64,000 nt of DNA from Gnetum montanum (taxonomy: Eukaryota > Streptophyta > Gnetopsida > Gnetales > Gnetaceae): positions 189,341-253,340 of the forward strand of contig MNCI01001860.1 of the NCBI GenBank assembly GCA_015680685.1, read 5' to 3'. Shown piece after piece: positions 1 to 10,802 of this stretch (the first letter of the stretch is position 1; each line of letters begins with the position of its first letter). The notes beneath the pieces were generated by a model that was not told where the DNA came from, did no database searches, and saw nothing but the letters and a program-made list of their open reading frames with translations. The translations under genes were made by a program, and so were the position numbers.

Positions 1-999
1 CCTCATGACTAAACTTATGGGTGTGCATTTAGAAGATGTACTTTAAATGTCCTTGGTTATACACCATAAGTTTCTTTTTTATCATCTTTAATGATTTATG
101 TTTGTGCTTATTAGCATATTTAACATTGATGATAATCAAGTTTTGGTCATTTGGAGATATATATTCAACTAGAATAGAAGATATTTATATTTAAGAAGGT
201 CTAGATATGTTTTATTATGCTCTATTTTAGTTTTTAGATCTCTTTGTTTATCACTTTCTTCTAATGTATGGTTAGGGTGTAAGATGTTCTTTTGTAAGTT
301 TTTAGTTTTGTTCATTTTCTTAAGACAAGAGCTAATAAGTGGTTGGGATATTTTAATGCATCTTTTGGATAGGGTGTTATTCTTATTTTCTAGCCACTAG
401 ATGTCTTTTGGTTTAGTGGCTATTGTATAGACATGGTTTTGCATACATACTTATTCTTTAAGTTTTTTGTGGGCTAGTATAGGTATCATGTTAATACTTT
501 AAAATTTCAACCCACAACTACATCCTTTGTCATTATAAGTAATGCATGAAATTTCTTGTCTCTCCACCATGTCATGTTCAAGTTTGATGTTTTATTTTGG
601 AGTGGTAATGACTATTGGCTTTTGCATGGGATTAGGAGGCATTATTTTTGTAAGGAAGGGGGTTGCACCATATTGTTATTGTTTTGGTTCTAATGAGCTA
701 GGAGGCCTAATACATGCAGGAACTATTCTAAAGAAAAGATGTTTTTAAGGCTTGTACTCGATGTCACTGGTACTATTTTCATTTTGCATGTTCATAGCAC
801 AAGTGGCATTCTTCTATTAAGTTTATGGTGCTAGTTATTCTTGCATTGTTAATGATGACATATGTTGAAGGAGAGTATGAGAGTATTAAGGATATGATAG
901 ATGATAAGAGACATGGAACAATGATTCCAAATAAGATATTGTGGGTTGATGTTATACAGAAGGGTATTGGTAGTGAAGTTGAGGCATGGATAGTAGAAT

Positions 1000-2849
1000 C
1001 ATTAGAAGAAATATGTTGTTGCATATAGTATCCATAAGGTTTTGAGTAGTAATAAAGATATTGCTAATTTGATGATGGAATCCCCAATTATTATTGGTTT
1101 TGCTATTGTTATTGATAGTAGTCTTGAGGTTGAGTAGGAGCCCTTCTTGGATAGTATTATTAGTTATAAAATTTTCTATGATTACTTGGTAGATAAGGCA
1201 ATCTCCTATGCATTTTATTTTCCACAAACTTGGAATTTAAAGAAAAAGTTCTAGACTCCTGTAGATGTAACATAATTGGGTAATAGCCCTTTTGATGTTC
1301 ATATTCACAAATGGTACGTCCATCATCCTCCTCTATGCCTGAGTCTACAACCTCTTGCATTATTGCATGTTTCCCATTTTGTGATAAGTGTTCCTACTTA
1401 TTTTGTTATTCTTCCTCTTCTTGTCTTGGTTTATTGATTCTACTTGCTTTACCTTCTCCTCTATGATTTTCAAGTTGGTTGTAACTTTTTTATCCATTAA
1501 TTCCTACATCTTATCTACCCTTACTACAATCTCAATGATGAAATTTTGTATTAGCAAGGTTTTATGTGAAATCATCTCATTAAGATCTACCTCTTCTCCC
1601 TAATCACAAATATGAACCTTATTTTTATGAAGGGTTGGATCTCGGTTATATACCTCTATGTTCTTCTTTATGTACAACTCTTCATCTTCTTTTACTACTT
1701 ATTTAATTAGCCTTTGTATCTAATGGAATCTCAACTCTGATAATCTTTCTTAGGCATAGATCCCAAGGGTCTCTTTTGTGTTGTTACGAAGCCCATCTAT
1801 GATGTGACGAAGGTACTTAGTTTGAGAAAATCCATGACCTAGGCATCTATGCAGTATAGAATAATATTTTTCCAAGGCTATATCAATGGATTCATGGCTC
1901 TCTTTCTTCTACCTTTGAAATTGTTTTCTTAAATCAAACACTCTTGAATAGGTTTGATATTTCTCATTGAAGAGCTCAAGCATTATGAACCATCAATGAA
2001 TTGAATCTAGTTCTAATGATCTATACCAACTGTTATCTTCTTCTATTAGTATCTTGGGAAAGAACTTAAGCTTTTACCACTTACTTTCACTATTTTTCAA
2101 GGCACAAGGATCATGGAAGACTTGTAAATTATGTTATGTATCAGAATTGTAGTCTTCCTCAATTTTAGAAATGTTATTAATATTAAGCCATTTGATAAGA
2201 ATTTTCCTTTGATGTGTGTGGGGTATTCTAACTGCCTTCCTGATATGTATCATGTTACTAGTAGCCAACAAGGGTTCATAATCATTAGACATGTTATGAT
2301 CATAATCTCTATTTCTATTTATCTGATTGTAATGGTTTCATCTCTACTTCATTTGGTACCTTGTATCTTGTCTTTGATTTCTATTTCTATTTTTTTAATT
2401 GTGATGATTTCATCTATGCTCTATTTGGTACCTTGTATCTTGTCTTTGATCTCTGTTTCTATCTTCATCTTAATCCCTTAGTAAAGCTCTATTTCCATAA
2501 CAATGTTCATCTTTATCAAAACTAGACAATGAAGAAGAATAGGAAGATGATGAACTAGGAGAAGCACCATGGCTCCCATATTTCCCCCTTTGGTCCTTTA
2601 GTTCATCTCTTCTAGGGTACTAGAGGTTTTAGGCATTGATATCCTCCTTGTCCTAAGACTTGTTCCATCCCCTCTAAGATTGTCTATGATAGTTGAACAT
2701 ACTCTTTGAATACAATAAGGGTTAGCATGAGCATATGAGACCCCTTCTTGCAATAGTTTACTCCAACTTTATTCAATATAGATGCTATCATTACTTCTAC
2801 TAGTGTTCTCATAGTATAATGGACTATTAATGCAATGTGAAGAAGACAT
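1000..2849 (-). pseudogene. Decayed gag of Ath-1
   Basis: The start ATG at 2849-2847 (minus) opens MSSSH, matching gag starts at 47209 (Ath-3, MSPSH) and 53331 (Ath-5, MSSSS). A cysteine/histidine motif of the form CEYEHQKGYYP lies in the open stretch 1160-1360. It corresponds to CQYEHPKGCCP in Ath-4 and CQYDHPKGCYP in Ath-5, so this family has an unusual gag-end motif rather than a standard CCHC knuckle. The frame is broken many times. An internal tandem duplication of about 80 bp lies at roughly 2302-2463. It is a capsid precursor remnant with no likely product. Confidence 0.6.
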
Positions 2850-2982
2850 GTTTTTAGTTAATAATGTATGTGGCTTAAAATATCAATTTTTTCTAAAAGA
2901 TAAATTGTTAGTGTTTTTACAATGATTCATTCATGATATAACTAATCTAAATCACTAGCACCATCCCTGGTAATAGTGTCAA

Positions 2983-3951
2983 TGATGTGCAATGAGTGTT
3001 TCCTATTCCCAACCATACAAATCACAAGTGTGTATCTGCAATCTAGTTGAATTCTGTAGAACTTTAACTAATAGTATCTTAGATAATTAAGTGTGATGTT
3101 GTTGGTCATTGTCTTTCCAATCATCACTTGTGCTAGCTTGATGGGCATGTTTAAGTAATATTGAGGCATAAAATATTTGTATTTTTGTTATTTTTATCAT
3201 TAAAATATTAAAACAATAAAGTGATTAAAGAATTAATTTCTAACTACAGAATTAAGAGTAATCTAAGCTATCCTAAGCATAGAGCATCTATTTCCACTTT
3301 CTCTACCCATCCTGAATCTACATTAATGTTGTTGGTTTACCAAATGTCTACTATTGGGCATACCAAGTATCCATTGCTGGGATCACCAAACATTAATATA
3401 TTATGCCTAAAGTAGTTGTACTCATACTATTATAAAATAAAATATTAAATTGCTAAGTGTTGGAAAGTAAAGTGCATTTAAGAGTAAAATGCTAAAAATA
3501 AACTAAGTGCTAGTTTGAGTGTTGCATTGGAAGGAATTAATATTAATTTTATTATTGTCATGCAGAATTGTCTAGGTACATCATGCACTTAAATAAAACT
3601 TCATACAATCAACTCAATCCAGGATGTGGCACTCAAAGGGAAATTTGGCTAAGTTTTATGAAAGAAAAGTATAAGAGTCTCACTACTAGAATGACCAAAG
3701 GTACCATAAACATGATAGATGACTCATATTTATAGGCATTTACTATAATTGTGATATTGTATTTGTAACACAACATCCCAACCTACGATATAGTATGCGA
3801 TGTAGCAGCTATCATAGATGCAATATCTTAGACAATTAGTAGAATTGACATGATTGATCAATTAACTATCCCTACAGTGATGCTTATCTAAGGTATTATA
3901 GCTCTCTCTGATCCTTTAATACCTACTAGTCACCCAAACATATTGACATCA
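2983..3951 (-). repeat. 5' LTR of Ath-1
   Basis: Read on the minus strand the block starts TGATGTCA and ends GCACATCA, giving short inverted termini. It lies directly against a degenerate primer-binding site at about 2963-2982. A TATA-like motif (TATAAATATG on the minus strand) is near 3725-3735. The sequence resembles the Ath-3 LTRs. The outer edge at 3951 is chosen from the termini alone, since the partner LTR is outside the window. The next five bases, TTACA at 3952-3956, would be the target duplication. Confidence 0.55.
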
Positions 3952-5451
3952 TTACAAGCTTCACTTTTCGATACTATCAACTAGGCATGTTCTTATGTTT
4001 TGAACCCTTCTTATATTACCATAGGTATGGAAACCTAAAACCTATGTCCTTGTGGGTTGCCAATATTTTAAAGCCATAATTTTTTAACTAGAGTGTGGCT
4101 TTGGAGCACAACAAGAGCACCCCCAACATTTGGTCACGATTGTCATAATGCTAACTCACATGCACTATTTGTGATGGCTAGTTGCCATCTCTTTGTGATT
4201 TTCTTTGTTTGCTAATTTTGTTTTGGTTGTCATCAGAACAACTATAGTTTTTATTGGCCTTAAAATTTCTAAGCCTTGTGACTTTCCTTCTACTTTATGT
4301 GCTAAAGGACATACACAACCAATACAAAATTTTAGAACTTTTATATAACTTAGTAGTAATGATTGGAATCAAACAGATAACTTAGAGTTCCATACCAAAA
4401 GTATTACCACCAAGGTAGTAACACCTCATCTAGTTGATGCTCTATAAAAATAAAAATAAAAATAATATTAATTTTTTATTTTGTATGTCTTGAATATGAA
4501 AATCCCAAAGATAATGTTTAATAATTAACACCAAAATATTGCTTTCAATGTTTTGGTGTTCCTTAACTCCTTTCGATGGAACTCGTAATATCGATTTGGC
4601 CTCCTTGTGTACCATCCGGTCCCCAAACACATTTAGTCCTAAAGTCATTTAGCGAAGAACTCATCATATTGAATATATAAAAATATAAGCTTTGAAGTCT
4701 GAACCAGCTTTGTAGCCACTAGTGTTTAGATGTTATTCCTGAAAAGCCACTTTATCATCTTAAAAGTAGCGAACGAAGGGTTTCTACGTCAGGCAACCAT
4801 GCCTATCGTTAACAATTAAATTCCTTGGTTTTCTGATGGAATGAAGTTTATCAGAGTTAGATTTTGTAAATTCCATGTTTACACGTCCTGAATGAAGTTT
4901 ATTTGAAAGGCAACTGTAGCCTATGCTGGCTGAGAAGAGAAGCAGCAGCAGGAAAATGCATTCAGATTATCATCAGAACCTTAATGCTCGTTCCGTTAAG
5001 CAGTTTTGGAGTGGGCAGGTTAGAATTCGAATCCATATTTTTTGACGTGAGAAATTAAAACCTTGAACAAATGGAAGAGTGTGATGGCTGAGTGAAAGCA
5101 TAACCTTTTTGAGTACGTAATCCGACTTAAGCAATAACGACCTCAAAAAAATGCAGCCAATCGAAGAAAATACCGGTAATGTGATGTGCATGATACCGCT
5201 TACGGAGGTTAACCTCAATAACTAGAACCGGTAAGCCTTTTAACTTATTCCGTAGTACGGATGATGGAAAGATTCATTTTTATTTTATGTCTTTTACGGC
5301 TGAATTCGAGTTCTTACCCTTGTATCAAACATCTACACCAGTCGTTAAAAGTATCAACTAGTTCTCTGAGTTTAAAATTTGCAGACGTGTCGTTTTAAAC
5401 GCGGTGGAATGTTCAGCTCTTAAATCCGGAAAAGCTAATCACGATATAACT
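3952..5451. other. Intergenic DNA with no gene seen
   Basis: About 1.5 kb of AT-rich sequence. The only open stretches are short (68 codons at 4442-4648 minus, 81 codons at 4973-5218 minus) and show no recognisable domain, signal or codon bias. Homopolymer A runs occur near 4445-4465. I see no RNA gene and no repeat copy here. Confidence 0.6.
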
Positions 5452-5662
5452 AATGGTTTTTCAAAAAAAAAAAAAAGTGCAAATTGTTGGTAGAGCGTGG
5501 GAGAGGTACAGATTTTCGTAAATTCCATGTCATTGCCTGTGAATGCTGGAACTAAATGGTTTTTGAAAAAAAAAAACTAAGTGAATTTTTGGTAGAGCAC
5601 TAGATTATCATGGGAGAGGTACAGATTTTCATAAATTCCATGTCATTGTGTGTGAATGCTGG
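5452..5662. repeat. Tandem duplication, two copies of about 100 bp
   Basis: Copy 1 (5452-5549) and copy 2 (5555-5662) both start AATGGTTTTT followed by an A-run, and both end GTGAATGCTGG. Copy 2 has an extra CACTAGATTATCAT-like insert and a few substitutions. The next sequence unit (the possible solo LTR) begins exactly at the end of copy 2. Confidence 0.9.
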
Positions 5663-6434
5663 TGTAGGAACACCTCTTCCGATTCTCCTGTGCTTGTTCT
5701 ATAAGTTGTTTTTGCAGGTTTTTACACTTGGAGAAGACCTAGAAGGTCATGTCCCATTTGTGTGTTGATTTTTATCATGAAGATTTTTGAATATTTTAGC
5801 ATGTTTGGAAGTGTTTTTGGCTTATTTTGATGAGTTTAAGAGGTTTTAGAGTCTATGGGAAGTTGGGCACTTATTGGGTGGCATCTAAAGGCTTCCGGCA
5901 TCAAAACAAATATTTTTATTTTTTGCACCTTTAGGATAGATGTCTCCCTCCCTAAAAAAAAAGACGCCTTTCCTCAATTGAAGATGTTTCCGGTGCATAG
6001 AAGACATCAACCAAAAGTAGTAGATATTTGTCTGAAAGTAGGGCTTTCACAAAAGACGTCTCCCTGAAGTGTAGACGTCTTTAGTCCATAGAAGACGTCT
6101 ACCAAAAACAATAAACATCTCTCCCAAGAGTAGGGCCTTTAGGGAAGATGTCTATATGAAACAAGAGGCATCTACGTCAGCAAAAAAGAAAAGCTTTGAT
6201 GAAGCATATCAGTTAGAAAATATTCAAAAGACTATAGCTCCATGTGGGAAACATCTAGGGAGGCAAATAGAAAGCTTCCTAGGGTTTTGGATCTTTATAA
6301 TTATGTATGCCTTCATCCATAAGGAGGAGAGTTTTGTATGCAAGGAGAACCGGGCAAGAAAGATTGGGTGAGAACATTAGGTGAGTCCAATAGGTGATTG
6401 CAGCTCCAAGATCAACTTGTGGTGTGTTGATCTA

Positions 6435-6486
6435 TGTGTTCTATTTACTTATATCTCATTTGTGTTCTATTTACTTATATCTCATT
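6435..6486. repeat. Perfect 26 bp tandem duplication
   Basis: 6435-6460 and 6461-6486 are identical; the unit starts TGTGTTCTATTTAC. The copies are directly adjacent with no spacer. Confidence 0.95.
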
Positions 6487-6567
6487 TGTGGGTTGAGATC
6501 TCAGTTCGGGGTTGTGGGAGAGATTTCTATTGCTTTTGTCTTTCATTGAGAACAACCATGGTGTATT

Positions 6568-6588
6568 TGTAGAGCCTCATGCTCTACA
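6568..6588. repeat. Perfect hairpin, 8 bp stem
   Basis: TGTAGAGC and GCTCTACA flank a five-base loop CTCAT. It forms the right end of the possible solo LTR. Confidence 0.7.
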
Positions 6589-6766
6589 ATATGGTTTGAC
6601 TGTGATAGGTTTTTGGATGTTTGTGGGTTGTGTAAACCATATTGTAATATTTGAAAAAGTTAATTGAAGATAGCTAATTTTCATAATGTTTTCTAACAAA
6701 TAATTTTGTCTTTTCATAATATTTGAATTGAAGGTGATTTAATTGTGAAGTGAACCTGGTTCAATT

Positions 6767-6826
6767 GCTAAACATGATTCAAGTTCTCACCTTTTCGCTA
6801 AACATGATTCAAGTTCTCACCTTTTC
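6767..6826. repeat. Perfect 30 bp tandem duplication
   Basis: 6767-6796 and 6797-6826 are identical; the unit begins GCTAAACATGATTC. The copies are directly adjacent. Confidence 0.95.
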
Positions 6827-6924
6827 TCTCCTGCTGATTATGAAGTTTTCCTAATTCCATGCCTGCTCTTTGTTTTTCCCGCTGCACCATAATTGTATCT
6901 TGAATGGGGCCTTTTACCAACGCA

Positions 6925-7060
6925 GATCGGAAATGAACAAACGAACAAATTAAGACGGCGTAAATGAATTCCACCGTTATGATGTTTATCATGATCGGAA
7001 ATGAACAAACGAACAAATTAAGACGGCGTAAATGAATTCCACCGTTATGATGTTTATCAT
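6925..7060. repeat. Perfect 68 bp tandem duplication
   Basis: 6925-6992 and 6993-7060 match base for base; the unit begins GATCGGAAATGAAC and ends GTTTATCAT. Identity implies a recent event. The open frames crossing it (for example 6798-7091 minus) are products of the duplication, not genes. Confidence 0.97.
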
Positions 7061-7703
7061 GAAAAATACCATGAAGTTGCCATGAAGTCAATCATACCGC
7101 GTTCGCTACAGCATGTTCGACTGCCCAAGTCAATGATGCCGCGGAACATACGTTCACGCAATTTCTATGAAATTCCATCCACCTTCGAGACCCAGACCCC
7201 GTCAGGCCGTCACCATGTTGTCAACTTGCCGCCTATGTTGGGAAATATAATCATAATAAATCGATAAGTTGGTACGAATTGTATTTAGACGTTTGAAAAA
7301 TTAAACCTAAAATCACTGATTTCTTTCTAAAAATGAAGTTTATTATAAAAGTGGGGCAAACTCGAATAAAATTTAATCTCGTCCCTGATGGTTGAACCGG
7401 TATCACTGAATTAAAAAACTATAGTTGCAAGGGTGCCTATTTTCGGCAGACTTGGATAAAAGAATTCTCCCGAAGTTTTCGTTAATCCGCGTTTCTTTGT
7501 TTCTGCCATTTTGCGCATGCTCGTATCTTAGTTTGGAAACCGTGTGCTACTGAACGTCTTTGTTAAGTTAAGATGACCACAAACGTCAAGACTCGACAAC
7601 CTTACCTTTTGTCGCCTTATACTTTCTGGTAGAAATGTGCTACCAAGAAGGCTCCATGAACGTGCAGAAGTTGCCTGATTCCGAGAAAATTCCGCGGTAG
7701 GGA

Positions 7704-7769
7704 CGCACCACTTGCTGAAAGCTCTGTTGACAGAACCGCACCACTTGTTGAAAGCTCTGTTGACAGATT
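7704..7769. repeat. 33 bp tandem duplication
   Basis: 7704-7736 and 7737-7769 share the unit starting CGCACCACTTG, with one or two mismatches. The repeat makes the short minus-strand frame here look internally repetitive. Confidence 0.9.
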
Positions 7770-7823
7770 CGTATCTTCTTGTGGACAAGTTTCTCACCAC
7801 GCGATATCCCTGTGTTAGATTAG

Positions 7824-7937
7824 AAATACTCAAACCCCTAAGCTTCAATCCACATTACAATTTTATTCCATGAATGGTCAAAATACTCAAACGCCGAAGC
7901 TTCAATCCACATCGTAATTTTAGCACATGAATGATCA
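7824..7937. repeat. 57 bp imperfect tandem duplication
   Basis: 7824-7880 and 7881-7937 both start AAATACTCAAAC, share GCTTCAATCCACAT in the middle, and end near CATGAATG. The copies differ at several bases, so this one is older than the 68 bp duplication. It ends about 90 bp before the TATA box of the HMA gene. Confidence 0.88.
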
Positions 7938-8025
7938 ATGGCCATTAGAAGTTGAGTTTGACCGAGCCTCATTCAGACTGGAAAGTGGTTTCGTTGGCAG
8001 TTGGCACCCAAGCCGGCATTCCGCA

Positions 8026-8048
8026 TATAAGTCGATCGATGCATATAT
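8026..8048 (+). promoter_or_regulatory. Likely TATA box of the HMA gene
   Basis: CATATAAGTCG at 8024-8034 lies about 75 bp before the chosen start codon, with a second TATA-like stretch (GCATATATTCC) just downstream. With initiation about 30 bp past the first box, the leader would be about 45 bp long. This argues for the ATG at 8102 rather than the in-frame ATG at 7952. Confidence 0.5.
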
Positions 8049-8101
8049 TCCAGTATTACAGGAGAGCAGAAAGCTTGTGTCTCAGCAGCACGAGGCACAA
8101 C

Positions 8102-8611
8102 ATGAAGGTAAGGAGCTCACAGGGCTCCGCCTGGCCTTGCTTTGTGTCGTTTAAAAGATGATAACAATTTATTGTAGCATTTCTTGCTTGAAACTGGATT
8201 TTCCTGGATAACATCTCACTTACTTTTGTTTTTTGTTCTGGGTGGGTGCAGAAAGTTGTTGTCAAAGTGCCTCCTGTTGAGAATCCCAAAAAGAGGCAAA
8301 AGGCGTTCGCAAGTGTTGCTGGAATGGAAGGTGTGGTGCAGGTCTCTGTGAATAACAAAGATGGTATGATTACGGTTGTAGGGCAGACAGATCCCGTTGC
8401 CATTACACGCAGACTCAAAAAATTGGGTTTCGCTGATCTCATCAGCGTTGGCCCTGTTGGCCCTGCAAAAGATGTGGAGAAGCCTACCCGTAACCCTACA
8501 GTTACTCCTGTGCTTGCACATGAACCTCACATAATTTACTGTCCTTGGCCTGCAGAGTACCGGTGCTACGATGAACAGTACGGTCCCATTTCGGCTTGCA
8601 CCATTATGTGA
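8102..8611 (+). CDS. HMA-fold protein of the isoprenylated HIPP type, cysteine-less, two exons
   Basis: Exon 1 is only ATG AAG (8102-8107). A GT-AG intron (8108-8251, donor GTAAGG, acceptor GGTGCAG) follows, and exon 2 (8252-8611) completes a protein of 121 residues. It opens MKKVVVKVPPV (beta strand 1 of a heavy-metal-associated fold), continues with a helix and GMEGVVQVSVNNKDG, then a VVGQTDPVAITRRLKKLGF segment, a proline-rich linker, and ends in CTIM, a farnesylation-type CaaX box. The usual metal-binding CxxC is absent: NPKKRQKAF stands in its place, as known for a subset of plant HIPP/RATX1-like proteins. Membrane or nuclear-envelope targeting by prenylation is inferred. Metal binding through the classical site is unlikely. 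The reading is uninterrupted, and this is the one clear host gene in the window. An upstream ATG in the same frame (7952) lies before the TATA box and is rejected. Confidence 0.88.
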
Positions 8612-10160
8612 ATCAGATGTCTGTTCTGTTCTTGAATTAGAGGTCTTGCTTTACGTACTTTACTCTTCTTTCTATTATACTTCGTCAGATTCTGGTTACA
8701 TGGAGTAGCAGGTGCTGCATTTTCTGAATGAGGCTTAGATATTAACGTTTTAATAATGATATGTTAGTTTACTGGTAAGGGTCTTGGCATAATAACTTCA
8801 AGTAACAGGTTAGATTCTATTGAATAGCATTGAATTAATTTAAAGGTAATGTGTTTCTAATAATAAATATATCATAAAGAAGATATAGCAATTCAAGCGA
8901 AAAATAACCTGTCATGATTGTAATAACATTAACTTTTTTTAAAGTATACACTGCTAGAAAGAAAATATAACATTGTAAAATCTTTATTTTATTTGCTCTA
9001 TCTCAATTAAAAAGGATGTCCACAAAACATTACATTTACAATCACAATGTTGATGATTATTCTTGTTTATAAGTGGCTTCTACAAATCTATGTTTCATAA
9101 AATTTAGAATCTTAGATACATGAAATTTTGAGATTAAATTGAAACTTTATTATATTCAAAAACCTGTAGGATCTATATTAGACAGATTACATTTTCATGA
9201 AAAATAAAGATAGACTCTATAAATTGACTAAGCGGGCAGAAAAAACAAAGCATATTATTTTTTTGCTATAACATTATACTTGATTATGAAAGTAACCTTG
9301 AATCTATAAAGCACAACTTTATGGGATGAAATTAGATTTACCTGGTGCAAAAATTAGTAAATGAATGTCTAATGCTAAGAGAGCAGAAAGATCAAAGTTG
9401 TATGCAAAATGTTGACACTTTGAGATAGACCAAACATCGTTCATGTCCAGGTCCCTTGGAGACTTAATAAATACTTCAGGCTTTAGCTTTCAGCTGGGGC
9501 AGGTTTGCTTGTGGAATGAGCTTTTCCAAGAGGGAACCCAATGTACCTTTAAATATGAGAGGTAGCCATGTTCAAACCTCTATTTAAAGCACAGGCAAAC
9601 TACATTTGATATGCGACATTACGAACCCAACTTGACTCATAGGGTTAGAAATTTACGTTAAGACAACCTCACAGCCGATGTTCAGTCTGTCATACCAACT
9701 CAGCTCAGGTTGGTGTAAATTCTAATTTCGCGGCTCACCATTAAACTGACTTGTGGACTTGGGAACACAAATCCAAGTAATATTCGAAGAATAAAAATAT
9801 AAGCAAACTGCAGGAGCCCTAGAGCCTTAGATAAAGCCATCAAAATTTCACAGCAGTCGTATGCTTTGTGCGCTGCAGGTCAAATGGCAACAACGAAAGC
9901 AGAATGGTATGGACCCTTTAGGCACGAAAAAGTATGTNAAATTCAAACTTAAATTTGAGCAGTAAGTGAGAAATTTAATCATGAAAATTAAAATTTCAGC
10001 CATTAACAATTCCCGACCCTCAGACACCAAGAGTATGGGTAAAGATAGAAATTAAAATTTGGGCGGTTAAAAATTTCAAAGCCTCAAACACCAACAGGGT
10101 GTGTGGTTGCACAAAATGAAAAATTCAATTTTTATCTTGGGCTGCAAAACCGTTTCACTG
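8612..10160. other. 3' flank of the HMA gene and intergenic DNA
   Basis: The first 150-250 bp presumably hold the 3' UTR; AATAAT/AATAAA-like signals occur near 8750 and 8864, but none is decisive. The rest is AT-rich with no open frame of note. Position 9938 is an ambiguous base (N) inside a short minus-strand frame. I see no repeat copy from the elements to the right. Confidence 0.5.
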
Positions 10161-10338
10161 GGTTATATATAAATATAGAGAATTTTCTAAGTTTTCATTT
10201 TCTTTGAAGCCTAACTGCTGGTAACAAGTTTTGATGAAAACCAAATCACTCATCTATCCTCTCTTCCTCTCTTACTTTTCCATTTCCTTTGCACTCTCTC
10301 TTTATCTAATTTGTTCTTTGAATGCTTTTTTATTTTAA
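10161..10338 (+). other. Promoter-like TATA and 34-codon ORF with signal-peptide character
   Basis: TTATATATAAATATAG at about 10161-10177 is followed, 60-70 bp later, by an ATG at 10234. The frame to TAA at 10336-10338 encodes 34 residues: a short basic start (MKTKS) and a long hydrophobic core rich in Leu, Phe, Ile and Ser. That is the pattern of a secretion signal or a single membrane segment. It could be a small secreted peptide, the first exon of a larger gene whose next exon I cannot find, or chance in CT-rich DNA. No function is claimed. Confidence 0.25.
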
Positions 10339-10802
10339 TTTATTTTAATCTTATTCAATATATAAAACTTCTTTATGATTTTATGATCTAATATTATTTT
10401 CCTAGAGGAAGCCATGGTTTATTGGGTGTTAATTTTATTGCAAATAGAATGGAACCTTAAAGCATAGAAAAGGCAACCTCAAACTTTTCAAAACCAAAGT
10501 CAAGAATTATTTTGGTTACTTTTCCTGCCCAAAATTTCCTAAAATGATTTTGCTAAAATTTAAGTATGAAATTTGATTGTAATGAAATGCAAATTTTGTT
10601 TGTGATGAAATGCAAGATAGTGTGGTCATCATCACCACTCTCCTACCACACACAGATTAGCCTCTTGGCCAAAACTAGAATATATGTTACCTTATATTTA
10701 TGTTTTCAAAGACACTCTCATATGTAATTTATGAAATACAACATGATATAATAATGAGATTTTGAATGAACCATAATGAATAAGAGATAGGAAACTACAA
10801 GT

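Larger units (their letters stand above)
1..3951 (-). mobile_element. Ath-1: partial Athila-like LTR retrotransposon, 5' LTR plus gag
   Basis: The element reads on the minus strand, and its 3' part lies beyond the left edge of the window. From right to left it shows an LTR (2983-3951), a primer-binding-like site touching the LTR (about 2963-2982), a decayed gag starting at 2849, and downstream sequence to position 1. The order and the sequence match Ath-3: positions 1-480 resemble 27240-27691, and 480-3000 resemble 44870-47340. No reverse transcriptase or integrase is visible. The Athila-like label rests on the gag and primer-site similarity to Ath-2, whose RT looks Athila-type. Confidence 0.7.
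5663..6588 (+). repeat. Possible solo LTR of an unrelated element
   Basis: The block begins TGTAGGAACACC and ends GCTCTACA, the TG...CA layout of an LTR with short inverted termini (TGTAG/CTACA). It interrupts the duplicated sequence exactly at the end of copy 2. It contains repeated AGACGTCT-like motifs at about 5955-6150 and a CT/TA-rich middle. Against this, the flanking five bases differ (GCTGG left, ATATG right), so there is no target duplication, and no second copy exists in the window. It could instead be an unclassified repeat or an old transcript end. Confidence 0.3.

Noticed and set aside
2131-2481. 116-codon hydrophobic ORF looking like a membrane protein
   Set aside because: It is antisense to the Ath-1 gag and spans an 80 bp tandem duplication; hydrophobicity comes from T-rich DNA.
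6798-7091. 97-codon minus-strand ORF with internally repeated peptide
   Set aside because: The repeat comes from the perfect 68 bp DNA duplication; no domain, signal or start context.
7952-8161. In-frame upstream start for the HMA protein, adding about 50 residues
   Set aside because: It starts before the likely TATA box, adds sequence with no HMA similarity, and would run through the intron donor.
8056-8530. Minus-strand open frames of 128 and 104 codons across the HMA gene
   Set aside because: They are antisense shadows of a well-supported spliced gene and show no domain.
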